DNA of 64,000 nt from CALEMW01 sp035447065 (GCA_035447065.1 DAOTGJ010000016.1:6766-70765); one strand, 5' to 3'. Shown: positions 40,739 to 50,744, counted from the stretch's first letter. Numbers and translations are program-made. Notes: generated by a model from the letters alone, not told the origin.

Positions 40739-42052
40739 ATGAGCCGCATCTGCATGATCGGGACCGGATACGTCGGTCTCGTCTCGGGGGCCTGCCTGGC
40801 CGACTTCGGCCACGAGGTCTGGTGCGTGGACATCAACGAGAAGCGCATCGCCGAGCTGCACGAGAACATCATGCCAATCTACGAGCCCGGGCTGGAGCAG
40901 CTCGTGGCCAAGAACGTGGCCGGCAAGCGCCTGTTCTTCACCACGTCGCTGACCGAGGCCATGAAGGCCACCGACGTGATCTTCATCGCCGTGCAGACGC
41001 CCATGGCGGACACGGGCGAGGCCAACCTGGAGTACGTGCTGAACGTGGCCCGCGAGATCGGCGAGGCCATGGACCGCTACACCGTGGTGGTGACCAAGAG
41101 CACGGTGCCTGTGGGCACGTCGCGCAAGGTCAAGGAGGCCATCCTGGCGGCCCAGCCCGAGCCGGTGCCCTTCGACATGGCCAGCAACCCCGAGTTCCTG
41201 CGCGAGGGCTCGAGCATCGAGGACTTCATGCGGCCGGACCGCGTGGTCATCGGCACGGAGAGCGAGAAGGCCAAGCAGATCATGAGCGACATCTACCGGC
41301 CGCTCTACCTGCTGGAGACGCCCATCGTGCACACGGACATCGAGACGTCCGAGCTCATCAAGTACGCCAGCAACGCGTTCCTGGCCGTGAAGATCTCCTA
41401 CATCAACGAGCTGGCCACGCTGGCCGACGCCGTGGGCGCCAACATCGGCATGGTGGCCAAGGCCATGGGCCTGGACAAGCGCATCGGCTCCAAGTTCCTG
41501 CACGCGGGCCTGGGCTACGGCGGCTCCTGCCTGCCCAAGGACACCAACGCCATCGTGCACATCGCCGAGACGGCGGGGACCGACATGACCATCGTGCGCG
41601 CGGCCATCGGCGTGAACGCCGGCCTGCCGGACGTCGCCATGGCCAAGGCGCGGGAACTGACGCCGGACCTGAAGGGCAGGACCGTGGCCCTGCTCGGCCT
41701 GAGCTTCAAGCCCAACACCGACGACATCCGCGACGCCCCGAGCCGCGGGCTGGTGCAGCGCCTGCAGGCCGCGGGCGCCACCCTGCGCGTGCACGACCCC
41801 GTGGCCGCGGCCAACTTCCGCGAGGTCCACCCCGAGCTGATGTACTGCGACGGCCCCTACCACGCCTGCGAGGGCGCGGATCTGGCCATCCTGGTCACCG
41901 AGTGGAACGAGTACCGCCAGCTGGACCTGCAGCGCCTGGGCGGGCTGATGAAGGGAAAGGTCTTCCTGGACTGCCGCAACGTGTACACCAGCAGGATGAT
42001 GGCGGACGCCGGCTTCCGGTACCGCAGCTTCGGCCGTCCCGACCGCGCCTGA
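40739..42052 (+). CDS. ugd: UDP-glucose 6-dehydrogenase
   Basis: Oxidises UDP-glucose to UDP-glucuronate with two NAD+, for surface polysaccharides. The 437-residue product has ICMIGTGYVGLVSGACLADF (about 3-22), VFIAVQTPMADTGEANLEYV, TKSTVPVGTSRKVK, NPEFLREGSSIEDFMRPDRV, SELIKYASNAFLAVKISYIN and the catalytic cysteine in GYGGSCLPKDT (about residue 263), then FKPNTDDIRDAPS. ATG 40739 has AAGGAG upstream. A sugar aminotransferase follows 5 bases after the stop, so both probably serve nucleotide-sugar synthesis. Confidence 0.96.
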   Translation: MSRICMIGTGYVGLVSGACLADFGHEVWCVDINEKRIAELHENIMPIYEPGLEQLVAKNVAGKRLFFTTSLTEAMKATDVIFIAVQTPMADTGEANLEYVLNVAREIGEAMDRYTVVVTKSTVPVGTSRKVKEAILAAQPEPVPFDMASNPEFLREGSSIEDFMRPDRVVIGTESEKAKQIMSDIYRPLYLLETPIVHTDIETSELIKYASNAFLAVKISYINELATLADAVGANIGMVAKAMGLDKRIGSKFLHAGLGYGGSCLPKDTNAIVHIAETAGTDMTIVRAAIGVNAGLPDVAMAKARELTPDLKGRTVALLGLSFKPNTDDIRDAPSRGLVQRLQAAGATLRVHDPVAAANFREVHPELMYCDGPYHACEGADLAILVTEWNEYRQLDLQRLGGLMKGKVFLDCRNVYTSRMMADAGFRYRSFGRPDRA

Positions 42053-42057
42053 GCGGC

Positions 42058-43188
42058 ATGCACGACGGCCACCGGACGCCCGCCGGCGTCCCCCGCTACG
42101 ACCTGACCACCCCGCTGATCCCCTGCCGGGACGAGATCCTGGCAGGGGTCGAGCGTCTGCTGGCCGGCGGCCGCTTCATCCTGGGCGAGGAGGTGGCCGC
42201 CCTGGAGACGGAGATGGCCGCCGCCTGCGGCGCGGCCGCGGCCGTGGGCGTGGCCTCGGGCTCGGACGCCCTGCTGCTGGCCCTGCAGCTGGCCGGCGTG
42301 GGGCCCGGCGTGGAGGTGGTGACCACGCCGTTCACCTTCGCGGCCACCGTGGAGGCCATCGTCCGCCTGGGGGGCGTGCCGGTCTTCGCGGACATCGATC
42401 CCCTGACCCTGAACCTGGACCCGGGCCTGGCCGCGGCGGCCGTGGGCGGGCACACCGGCGCCCTGCTCCCCGTGCATCTCTTCGGCATCCCCTGCGCCAT
42501 GGAGCCGCTGCTGGAGCTGGCCGCGAGCCACGGCGTGCCCCTGATCGAGGACCTCTGCCAGGCCTTCGGGACCTGGGCGGGCGGACGCCCCTGCGGCTCC
42601 TTCGGCCGGATGGGCGCCCTGAGCTTCTACCCCACCAAGAACCTGCCCGGCTGGGGCGACGGCGGCCTGATCCTCTGCCGCGACGAGGCCGACGCCGCAG
42701 CCCTCCGCCGCCTGCGCAACCACGGCGCCGTGACCCTGGGCGACCGCGTGCTCCCCGGCTGGAACAGCCGGCTGGACGAGCTGCAGGCCCTGGTCATCCG
42801 CATCCGCCTGGGCCGCTTCCACGACGAGCAGGCCGACCGCCTGCGCGCCGCCGCCATCTACGACGATCTGATCCCCGCGGACTTCCGGCCCACGCCCCCG
42901 CCGCCGGCCAGCGGCACGCGCTGGTCGCGTCATCAGTACTGGATTCGCTGCCCGGACCGTGGCAGACTCCAGGCGCGCCTGGCGGAGCACGGCGTGGAGA
43001 CGGGCGTGTACTACGACCCGCCCCTGCACCGCACCGAGCTGGCGCAGTTCTGCCGCTGCGCGGGGCCCCTGCCCCACGCCGAGCGGGCGGGCGCGGAGAT
43101 CCTGGCCCTGCCCATCCATCCGGCCCTGGCCGACGACGACGCCGCACGGATCGGTTCCCTGGTCCGCGACGTCCTGGCCGGCCGCTGA
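42058..43188 (+). CDS. DegT/DnrJ/EryC1-family PLP aminotransferase
   Basis: 376 residues. The family transfers an amino group to a keto-sugar nucleotide. GVASGSDALLLALQLAGVG (about 65-83, PLP phosphate pocket), VVTTPFTFAATVEAI, PVFADIDPLTLNLDP, LIEDLCQAFGT and the PLP lysine in LSFYPTKNLPGWGDGG (about residue 195) are all present. RWSRHQYWIR and the C-terminal ETGVYYDPPLH complete the fold. Acting beside ugd, it may aminate a UDP-linked hexuronic acid derivative; this is inference. The HemC-like gene follows 25 bases later. Confidence 0.92.
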   Translation: MHDGHRTPAGVPRYDLTTPLIPCRDEILAGVERLLAGGRFILGEEVAALETEMAAACGAAAAVGVASGSDALLLALQLAGVGPGVEVVTTPFTFAATVEAIVRLGGVPVFADIDPLTLNLDPGLAAAAVGGHTGALLPVHLFGIPCAMEPLLELAASHGVPLIEDLCQAFGTWAGGRPCGSFGRMGALSFYPTKNLPGWGDGGLILCRDEADAAALRRLRNHGAVTLGDRVLPGWNSRLDELQALVIRIRLGRFHDEQADRLRAAAIYDDLIPADFRPTPPPPASGTRWSRHQYWIRCPDRGRLQARLAEHGVETGVYYDPPLHRTELAQFCRCAGPLPHAERAGAEILALPIHPALADDDAARIGSLVRDVLAGR

Positions 43189-43213
43189 CCACGGACGTCG
43201 ACGGGAGACGAGC

Positions 43214-44275
43214 TTGAAGAGCGAGGCCACCTTCACCCTGGGCACCCTGGACGGACGCCTGAACCGGGCGCAGACCCAGCACGTCATCGCCCAGCTCCAG
43301 GCCACCCATCCGCGGGCCATCTTCGACATGGTGACCGTGACGGACCCCGTCTCCAACCGCCGCTCGGCGTCGGAGCTGTTCAACGTCTCCTCCCCCTCGG
43401 AGGTGGACGTGCTCGTCATGCGCCTGCGCGACGGCGAGTACCAGATCCTGGACGTGGGCGCCGAGGACCTGGCCCACACCCTGCCCGACGACGTGGAGAT
43501 CGCCGCGGTCCTGCCCCGCGCCACCCCGTTCGACGCCCTGCTGCACAAGAAGGGGATCATCGCCGACGACCTCCCCGAGCACACCCGCGTGGGCGTGCTC
43601 AGCCTGCGCTCCCAGGCCCAGATCGCGGCGCTGTGGCCCCACCTCACGCCCAAGCTCATCTACGGCGGCACGGTGAAGGCCTTGGACGCCTACCTCCAGA
43701 ACGACGAGGTGGACGCCCTGGTCATCCCCGCCGCCTCCGCCGAGCGCCTCGGCGTGCAGGATCTTGTGTCGGAGATCTTCTTCCCGGAGATGATGCTGCC
43801 GGGCGCCGGCCAGGGCACCATCGCCCTGCTCTGCCGGCGCGGCGACGTGGAGGTGCTGGAGGCCTGCCAGGCCGTGCACAACGAGCTGAGCTGCCAGGAG
43901 ATGCTGGGCGAGCTGGCCTTCCGCGAGCGCATCTGCTCGGATCAGGACTGCCCCGTGGGCGTGCTGGCCCAGGCCACCGAGGAGGAGCTGGTGCTGACCG
44001 GGGCGGTGGGGTCGCCCAGCGGGCTCTCGCAGGACCAGGCCGTGATCCGCGGCTCCGGCGCGGAGGCCGTGGTGCTGGGCCAGCGCCTGGCCGAGCGCCT
44101 GCTGCTGAGCACCACCAGCCTGGTGGACCTGCTGGAGGCCGACTTCCCCGACGGCCTGCCCGACGCCGACGACGGCGACGATGACGACGGCGCGGCCGAT
44201 CTGGATGACGATCCCGACGACGAGCTGCCCGAGGACGATCCCATGGACGACTACGCGGAGCCGCTGGACTACTGA
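43214..44275 (+). CDS. Divergent hydroxymethylbilane synthase (HemC) homologue with acidic tail
   Basis: 353 residues starting at a TTG (43214), preceded by GGGAG. The whole HemC layout is recognisable: AVLPRATPFDALL (98-110) for the PRxDPRDA block, RVGVLSLRSQAQIAALWPHL (125-144) for VGTSSLRRQ, IYGGTVKAL for LRGNVGTRL, MLPGAGQGTIAL (194-205), the dipyrromethane-cofactor cysteine in DQDCPVGVLAQ (Cys about 246) and VLTGAVGSPSG. The catalytic Asp region VHSxKD reads VMRLRD, keeping Asp. Several substrate-binding arginines are replaced (SLRR to SLRS, LRGN to IYGG, GTR at the N-terminus to TLD). The last 40 residues are almost all Asp/Glu. It may be a haem enzyme with altered chemistry or a repurposed paralogue. 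Confidence 0.78.
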   Translation: MKSEATFTLGTLDGRLNRAQTQHVIAQLQATHPRAIFDMVTVTDPVSNRRSASELFNVSSPSEVDVLVMRLRDGEYQILDVGAEDLAHTLPDDVEIAAVLPRATPFDALLHKKGIIADDLPEHTRVGVLSLRSQAQIAALWPHLTPKLIYGGTVKALDAYLQNDEVDALVIPAASAERLGVQDLVSEIFFPEMMLPGAGQGTIALLCRRGDVEVLEACQAVHNELSCQEMLGELAFRERICSDQDCPVGVLAQATEEELVLTGAVGSPSGLSQDQAVIRGSGAEAVVLGQRLAERLLLSTTSLVDLLEADFPDGLPDADDGDDDDGAADLDDDPDDELPEDDPMDDYAEPLDY

Positions 44276-44318
44276 CGAGCCGCCGCGATCGCCGCCGACG
44301 ACCCGCGCGGGGCCGCTC

Positions 44319-45248
44319 CTAGGCGGCCCCGCCGCCGTTCAGGCCGGCGGCCACGGCGGCGGCGGCGAAGGGGTCGTCCATCTGCGCCGTGCCCACCTGC
44401 ACGGCCACGGCCCCCACGGCGAAGAAGCGCAACGCGTCCTCCGCGGTGCGGATCCCCCCCACGCCGATGACCGGCACGCCGGTCTCCAGCACGATCTCGT
44501 CCACCTTGGCCAAGGCCACCGGCAGGATGCCCGGACCGCTGTAGCCGCCGCGTCGACGGGGCAGCACCGGCTTGCCCGTGCGCAGGTCCACGTCCATGCC
44601 CACCAGCGTGTTCACGGCGGTCACGGCGTGGGCGCCCCCCGCGGCGGCGGCGGCGGCCAGGGGGGCGATGCGCGCGGAGTTGGGCGTGAGCTTGGCGGTG
44701 AGCAGACGCTCCCCGATCTCGGCGGCGGCGGCCTCGGTGCAGGCGCGGACCGTGTCCGGGTCGCGTCCGAAGTCCACGCCCCCCTTGGCCACGTTGGGGC
44801 AGCTCAGATTGAGCTCCACGCCGTGCCAGCCCGGCACGTCCAACGCCGCGGCCCGCAGCCGCCGGGTCATGACGCCGAACTCGTCCGGCCGCGTGCCCGC
44901 CAGGCTCACCACGAAGGGCGTGCCGGCGCCCGCCAGGCGCGGCACCACGTCGTCCAGGAAGCGGTCCAGGCCCACGTTCTCCAGCCCGATGGAGTTCAGC
45001 GCCCCGTGCACGGTGCCCCACACGCGCGGCGGCGGATTGCCGCGGCGCGGCGCGGGCGTGACCGTCTTGGTGACCACGGCGCCCAGGCCCGCGAAGGGGC
45101 CTGCCCCGCGGGCGTCGCGGATGTCGGCGCCGTCCAGGCCATAGCCGAAACAGCCCGACGCGGTCCAGATGCGGCCGGGCAGGGTGCGCGGCCCCAGGGT
45201 GACCGGCGAAGCGGGGTCGAAGGGGAGCCAGGCGGGCAGGGCGGTCAC
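44319..45248 (-). CDS. pyrD: Dihydroorotate dehydrogenase, class 1B catalytic subunit
   Basis: 309 residues, FMN enzyme converting dihydroorotate to orotate. VVTKTVTPAPRRGNPPPRVW (about 60-79), NSIGLENVGLDRFL, the catalytic Cys in GVELNLSCPNVAKGG (about 145-159; Cys marks class 1), LTAKLTPNSARI, TAVNTLVGMDVDLRTGKPVL and PVIGVGGIRTAEDALRF are present. Class 1B enzymes work with PyrK, and the GTG start at 45248 overlaps the pyrK stop. Last gene of the pyr operon. A small GC hairpin (44309-44330) spans its stop codon and separates it from the convergent HemC-like gene. Confidence 0.95.
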   Translation of the reverse strand: MTALPAWLPFDPASPVTLGPRTLPGRIWTASGCFGYGLDGADIRDARGAGPFAGLGAVVTKTVTPAPRRGNPPPRVWGTVHGALNSIGLENVGLDRFLDDVVPRLAGAGTPFVVSLAGTRPDEFGVMTRRLRAAALDVPGWHGVELNLSCPNVAKGGVDFGRDPDTVRACTEAAAAEIGERLLTAKLTPNSARIAPLAAAAAAGGAHAVTAVNTLVGMDVDLRTGKPVLPRRRGGYSGPGILPVALAKVDEIVLETGVPVIGVGGIRTAEDALRFFAVGAVAVQVGTAQMDDPFAAAAVAAGLNGGGAA

Positions 45249-46120
45249 GCGGGGTCCTCCTCGGGGAGCAGGCGGGTCGGGGCGTCGTAGGCCTGGGCGG
45301 CGGCCGCGGGGGCCAGGCCGAAGCGGTCCCAGTCCACAGCGTCCGCGGGCAGCACCGGACCGTCCTTGCAGACCAGGCGCCAGGGACCGTCGTGCGGCGT
45401 CGGCGCCACGCAGCCGCGGCATACGCCGTAGCCGCACCCCATGCGCTCCTCCAGGGACACGTGGCAGGGCCAGCCTCGCTCCGCGGCGAAGCGGGCGGCG
45501 GCGGCCAGCAGCGGCACCGGCCCGCAGGCCAGCACCACGTGGTCCGCCCCGGACTGCGCCGTGAGACCGCGCGCGAGCTCCACCACGTTGCCCTGGACCG
45601 CCGTGCGGCCTGCGGGCACGTCCCGCAGGGCGTCCACGCTCACGCGCCAGGGCGAGGGAAGCAGGGGCCAGGGCGCGTCCGCGCCGTCGCGCGCGCCGAA
45701 GCACGGCACGTCCTGGGCGCGGCCGTGGACCCGGTGCCACCAATGCAGCGGGGGCAGACCCACGCCGCCGGCCAGCAGCAGGCGCGGGCGATCGTCCTGC
45801 GGGGCCGGGAAGGCCGTGCCCAGGGGCGTGAGCACGCGGACCTGGGCCTGCGGCGGCAGGTCGGCCAGCAGGCGGGTGCCGCGACCCACCACCTTGTAGA
45901 GCAGGCTGAGACGGTCGCCGTCGGCCTCCAGGATGGAGAGCGGACGCGAGAGGGTCATGGCCGACTCGCCGGCGAGGTTCAGCATGCAGAACTGTCCGGG
46001 GGACGCGGGCGCGGGCGCCTCCAGATGCAGGTCCAGGCGCAGCATGGACGCGGACACGCGGGCCTGGGCGGCCACGCGGCCTTCCAGACGCAGCGGGGCG
46101 CTGAGGGCGGGATCCGTCAC
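45245..46120 (-). CDS. pyrK: Dihydroorotate dehydrogenase electron-transfer subunit
   Basis: 291 residues. Ferredoxin-reductase-like FAD domain with FCMLNLAGESAMTLSRPLSI (RPxS FAD motif, about 48-67) and YKVVGRGTRLLADL, an NAD domain with LLLAGGVGLPPLHW and VVLACGPVPLLAA, and a C-terminal 2Fe-2S site MGCGYGVCRGCVA ... LVCKDGPVL. It passes electrons from PyrD to NAD+. It is longer than the usual 255 or so residues mainly at both termini. The GTG start at 46120 has GAGGAGG upstream and lies 17 bases past the TPR lipoprotein stop. Confidence 0.95.
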   Translation of the reverse strand: MTDPALSAPLRLEGRVAAQARVSASMLRLDLHLEAPAPASPGQFCMLNLAGESAMTLSRPLSILEADGDRLSLLYKVVGRGTRLLADLPPQAQVRVLTPLGTAFPAPQDDRPRLLLAGGVGLPPLHWWHRVHGRAQDVPCFGARDGADAPWPLLPSPWRVSVDALRDVPAGRTAVQGNVVELARGLTAQSGADHVVLACGPVPLLAAAARFAAERGWPCHVSLEERMGCGYGVCRGCVAPTPHDGPWRLVCKDGPVLPADAVDWDRFGLAPAAAAQAYDAPTRLLPEEDPA

Positions 46121-46137
46121 GCGAGCCTCCTCGGGCG

Positions 46138-47760
46138 TCAGCCGGACAGGAGGCCGGCGTTGCGGTTGCGTTCCAGCTTGCGCAGGCGCCAGAACGAGCG
46201 GCGCCCGTCCGTGGGAGCCAGGAGGTCCGCCGCGGGCTGCGGACGGTCCGGCGCGGTCATGCCGGGCCCCGGCTCCCCGGGGACCGGGGCGGCGTCGGGA
46301 TTGGCCGCGGCCAGGAGGGCCGCCTCCCGCTCCCGCTCCCGCAGGACCGCGTAGAGGTCCACCTGTCCGCCTTCGCTGAGGACCAGGGCCTGGGGCGAAT
46401 CGGGATGCTCGACCAGCAGACGGTCCGCGTAGACCGCGGCGGAATCGGGAAGATCCAGGCGGTCGCGGTACACGGTGACCGCTCCGTAGAGGCTGCGCAC
46501 CACGGCCAGGCTGTCGGCGTCCTCGGCCGCCACCACCTCCAGGTAGCGGTCCAGGGCGAGGCGGGGACGACCCAGGCTGAAGAGCAGCGTGTTGGCCTGG
46601 TCCAGCTGCAGGTCCGACCTCTGCTCGCCCGTGGCGCCGTCCAGCCGCTGCTCGTTGCTCATGTAGGTGGAGAGGTCCCTGTCCAGGCGCTTGACCGTGT
46701 CCGGATCCTCCAGCACGCGCCCCCCGCGCGCCGCGATGCGGAACTGCTCCGCCGCCTTCTCCAGGTCCCACCGTTCCAGGTAGAGCCGGCCCAGGATCTC
46801 TCCCGACTGGAAGGACACGTCGCCGCGGTTCCAGGCGTCGGGCATGGTGCTCAGGGTGGAGAGGGCGGCGTCGGCGTCGCCCGCGGCGAGCTGGAGCTCG
46901 GCGCGGGCCACGGCCACCAGGCCTTCGCCTTCGTAGAGGGCGGCGTCGGAGCCCAGGTCCGACAGCAGGGAATCGGCCTGGGCGGTGCGGTCCAGGCGGA
47001 TCAGACAGCGCGCACGCAGCAGGCGGGCCCGGAAGTCGTCCTCCCGCTCGCGGCAGCGCGGGGCGGCGGCCTCGAGGCGCCGCGCGGCCTCCGCGTAGTC
47101 TCCCCGTCGCCAGAGGGCCTGGCCCAGGTCCAGGCCCACCTCCCCGGCGCGCTCGTCGTCGGGATGGGTGTCCACGAAGGCGGCGTAGCTCTCGCTGGCC
47201 GTCTCCCAACGCTCCAGGGCGAAGGCGTTCTCGCCGCGCACGCGCAGGGCCTCCGCCTGGAAGCGGCTCTCGGGGAAGCGGTCGCGGAGCTGCTCCAGGT
47301 AGTCGTTGGAGCGGTCCACGTTGCCGTTGAACATGTGGTTGGCGGCCTGCAGGAAGAGGGCCTCCTCCGCGTACGGCGTGGCCGGGAAGTTGGTGAACAG
47401 CAGATCGAGCTGCTCGATGGAAGCGTTGTACTCCTGCAGCCGGTGATGGCTCTTGCCCATGAGGAAGAGGCAGTCGTCGCTCAGGGAGTGGCCCGGGTAG
47501 TTCTCCAGGAGCTTGCGGCACTTCTGGATGGTGCGGCGGTAGTCCTCCGCCTGCACGTTGGTGGCCTTGGTCACGTCGTCGCCGGTCTTGATGCGCTCCT
47601 CGCGCACGTGCTCCGCGTCGGAGAAGGCCTTCTCGGCGTTGTAGTACGTGTTGAAGCGGGCGCAGCCGGACAGGCCGGCCAGCAGCAGGGCGGCGATGGC
47701 CAGCTCCGGCAGCCGCAGGGGCCGCCGCAGGAGGCACGGGGTGATCCGCGCACGGGGCAT
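46138..47760 (-). CDS. TPR lipoprotein embedded in the pyr operon
   Basis: 540 residues. Signal with lipobox LAGLSGC (lipid Cys about residue 33), then ARFNTYYNAEKAFSDAE, a motif often found at the start of TPR lipoproteins of FCB-type bacteria, and many TPR/BamD-like repeats: YRRTIQKCRKLLENYPGHSL, ASIEQLDLLFTNFPATPYAE, DYLEQLRDRFPESRFQAEAL and others to about 470. The tail is Pro/Ala-rich. It probably sits on the inner leaflet of the outer membrane as an assembly scaffold. It is flanked by pyrC (66 bases upstream) and pyrK (17 bases downstream) on the same strand, so it is transcribed with pyrimidine genes although nothing links it to that pathway. Confidence 0.9.
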   Translation of the reverse strand: MPRARITPCLLRRPLRLPELAIAALLLAGLSGCARFNTYYNAEKAFSDAEHVREERIKTGDDVTKATNVQAEDYRRTIQKCRKLLENYPGHSLSDDCLFLMGKSHHRLQEYNASIEQLDLLFTNFPATPYAEEALFLQAANHMFNGNVDRSNDYLEQLRDRFPESRFQAEALRVRGENAFALERWETASESYAAFVDTHPDDERAGEVGLDLGQALWRRGDYAEAARRLEAAAPRCREREDDFRARLLRARCLIRLDRTAQADSLLSDLGSDAALYEGEGLVAVARAELQLAAGDADAALSTLSTMPDAWNRGDVSFQSGEILGRLYLERWDLEKAAEQFRIAARGGRVLEDPDTVKRLDRDLSTYMSNEQRLDGATGEQRSDLQLDQANTLLFSLGRPRLALDRYLEVVAAEDADSLAVVRSLYGAVTVYRDRLDLPDSAAVYADRLLVEHPDSPQALVLSEGGQVDLYAVLREREREAALLAAANPDAAPVPGEPGPGMTAPDRPQPAADLLAPTDGRRSFWRLRKLERNRNAGLLSG

Positions 47761-47826
47761 GGAGATCGGTCCTTCCCAGGGGTGGGTGCGGGGCGCCGCG
47801 GCGGGCGCCCCGTCCATTCTACGGCA

Positions 47827-49137
47827 TCAGTCCCCGTCGCGCCAGGTCAGCCGGCCGCGCAGGAACGTGGCCTTGACGCGCCCGGTGAGCGTGGCGCCCA
47901 GGTACGGGGAGTTGCGGCTCTTGGTGCGCAGGTGGTCGGGGCCCACGCGCCAGGTCTCGTCCGGATCCAGCAGGACGAAGTCGGCCTCGCCGCCCTCCTC
48001 CAGCCGGCCCGCGGGCAGGTGGTAGATGTCCGCGGCGTTCTCGGTCATGCGCGCCACCAGGGCGCCCAGGTCCAGCTTGCCCTCCCGCACGAGGAAGGTG
48101 TTGCAGACCGCGAAGCTGGTCTCCAGGCCCACCACGCCGAAGGGCGCCTGGTCGAACATGAGCTCCTTCTCCATGGACGTGTGGGGCGCGTGGTCCGTGG
48201 CCACGCAGTCCAGCACGCCGTCCACCAGGCCCTGGGTCACGGCCTCGATGTCCGTCTCCTCGCGCAGGGGCGGGTTCATCTTGGCGTGGGTGGAGAAGTC
48301 GCCGCAGCGCGAATGGTCCAGCGACAGGTGGTGCGGCGTGACCTCGGCGGTCACGTTCACGCCCTCCTCCTTGGCGCGGCGGATGATCTCCACGGCGCCG
48401 CGGGTGGACACGTGGGCCACGTGCAGGTGGCCCCCGGTGGCCTTGGCCAGCTCGCAGTCGCGGTAGACCATGCTGTCCTCGGCCGTGCGCGGGATGCCGG
48501 CCAGGCCCAGCTTGGTGGACCAGTAGCCCGCGTGCATGACGCCGGAGCCGGACAGGGTGCAGTCCTCGGCGTGGGACGTGACCGTCACGCCCAGGCGCCT
48601 GGCGTACTGCAGGGCGTAGTTCATGAGCTTGCCGTGCATGACCGGCTTGCCGTCGTCGGTGAAGCCCACGGCGCCGGCGCGGATCAGGTCGCCGAACTCC
48701 GTGAGGGCCTCGCCCTGCAGGCCGCGGCTGATGGCGCCGGTGGGGAACACGCGGCAGAGGTCGGCCTCGGCCGCGCGGTCGATGATGTAGCGCACCATGG
48801 CCGCCGTATCCACCGGCGGCGAGGTGTTGGGCATGGTCACCACGCTGGTGAAGCCGCCGCACGCCGCGGCCTTCACGCCCGTGGCCACGGTCTCCTTCTC
48901 CTCCTGGCCGGGCTCGCGGAAGTGCACGTGCACGTCCACGAAGCCGGGGGCGCAGACCTGGCCCTGGCCGTCGAGCACGGGGATGTCCTCGCGCGTGGGC
49001 GCCCCCACGCCCAGGCCCTCCACGCGGCCCTTCTTGATGTGCAGGAAGCCCGCGCGCTTGGACAGCTTGCCGCCCCGGCAGAGCTTCACGTTGGTCACCA
49101 GGTACTCCGCCGGGATGCGGTTCCAGTTGAACTCCAT
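47827..49137 (-). CDS. pyrC: Dihydroorotase (class I)
   Basis: Third step of pyrimidine synthesis, closing carbamoyl-aspartate to dihydroorotate. 436 residues. Zinc ligands in VCAPGFVDVHVHFREPGQEE (about 61-80), the substrate region VVTMPNTSPPVDT, a His in VTSHAEDCTL, another in HLHVAHVSTRGAVE, EVTPHHLSLDH, and the catalytic Asp in DCVATDHAPHTSMEKE (about 312-327) followed by APFGVVGLET. These class I features match other bacterial operon-encoded enzymes. The usual carbamylated lysine is not evident, and Asp in FTDDGKPVM occupies that area, as in Aquifex-like class I enzymes. It starts 22 bases past pyrB. Confidence 0.95.
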   Translation of the reverse strand: MEFNWNRIPAEYLVTNVKLCRGGKLSKRAGFLHIKKGRVEGLGVGAPTREDIPVLDGQGQVCAPGFVDVHVHFREPGQEEKETVATGVKAAACGGFTSVVTMPNTSPPVDTAAMVRYIIDRAAEADLCRVFPTGAISRGLQGEALTEFGDLIRAGAVGFTDDGKPVMHGKLMNYALQYARRLGVTVTSHAEDCTLSGSGVMHAGYWSTKLGLAGIPRTAEDSMVYRDCELAKATGGHLHVAHVSTRGAVEIIRRAKEEGVNVTAEVTPHHLSLDHSRCGDFSTHAKMNPPLREETDIEAVTQGLVDGVLDCVATDHAPHTSMEKELMFDQAPFGVVGLETSFAVCNTFLVREGKLDLGALVARMTENAADIYHLPAGRLEEGGEADFVLLDPDETWRVGPDHLRTKSRNSPYLGATLTGRVKATFLRGRLTWRDGD

Positions 49138-49159
49138 GGGTCTGTTTCCTTCCCCGCCG

Positions 49160-50100
<941 letters not shown>

Positions 50101-50104
<4 letters not shown>

Positions 50105-50652
50105 CCGTCCACCACCTCGCCCACGATGACCTCCTCGCGGCCGTCGAACTCCTGCACCTTCACCTTGATGATCTCGGCCTTGCTGGTGGGCACGTTCTTG
50201 CCCACGAAGTCCGGCCGGATGGGCAGCTCGCGGTGCCCGCGGTCGATGAGCACCGCCAGGCGGATGGCGCGCGGGCGCCCCCACTCCATGATGGCGTCCA
50301 GGGCGGCGCGCACCGTGCGGCCGGTGTAGAGCACGTCGTCCACCAGGATGACCTCCTTGTCGGTCACGTCCATGGGCATGTCCGTGGTGGACACGCGCGG
50401 GGCGGGGCCGATGGTGGACAGGTCGTCGCGGTAGAAGGTGATGTCGATGGCGCCCAGGGGCACGCTGACGTCCTCGAAGCGCTCGATGGACTCGGCGATG
50501 GCCTTCGCCAGGGGCACGCCGCGCCGCTGCACGCCCAGCAGCACCAGGTCGTCGGCGCCCTTGTTGGCCTCCACGATCTCGTGGGCGATGCGGCGCAGGG
50601 CCCGGCGCACCTCGGCGCCGTCCAGGATGACGTTCTTCTCGACGAAGGACAT
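50101..50652 (-). CDS. pyrR: PyrR bifunctional attenuator protein / uracil phosphoribosyltransferase
   Basis: 183 residues. The PRPP-binding motif EVILVDDVLYTGRTVRAALD (about 100-119) is textbook PyrR. RRIAHEIVEANKGADDLVLL, GVQRRGVPLAKAI, ITFYRDDL and RAIRLAVLIDRGHRELPIRP complete the family pattern. PyrR senses UMP/UTP, binds a hairpin in the pyr leader and promotes termination. Its own leader here contains that hairpin and a terminator, so the operon is probably autoregulated. AAGGAG lies before ATG 50652. Confidence 0.97.
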
Positions 50653-50685
50653 GGGATGCTCCTTGCGGGGGCGGGCGCCGGGCAG

Positions 50686-50718
50686 AAAAAAACGGCATCG
50701 CGCGGTGCGCGCGTGCCG
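50686..50718 (-). terminator. Attenuator terminator in the pyr leader
   Basis: On the minus strand CGGCACGCGC pairs with GCGCG(A)TGCCG around a 5-base loop, one bulged A, followed by seven T residues. It lies 34 bases before pyrR and after the PyrR-binding hairpin. Confidence 0.93.
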
Positions 50719-50744
50719 TGGCTGTTCCCGGACCGCCTCCTTTT

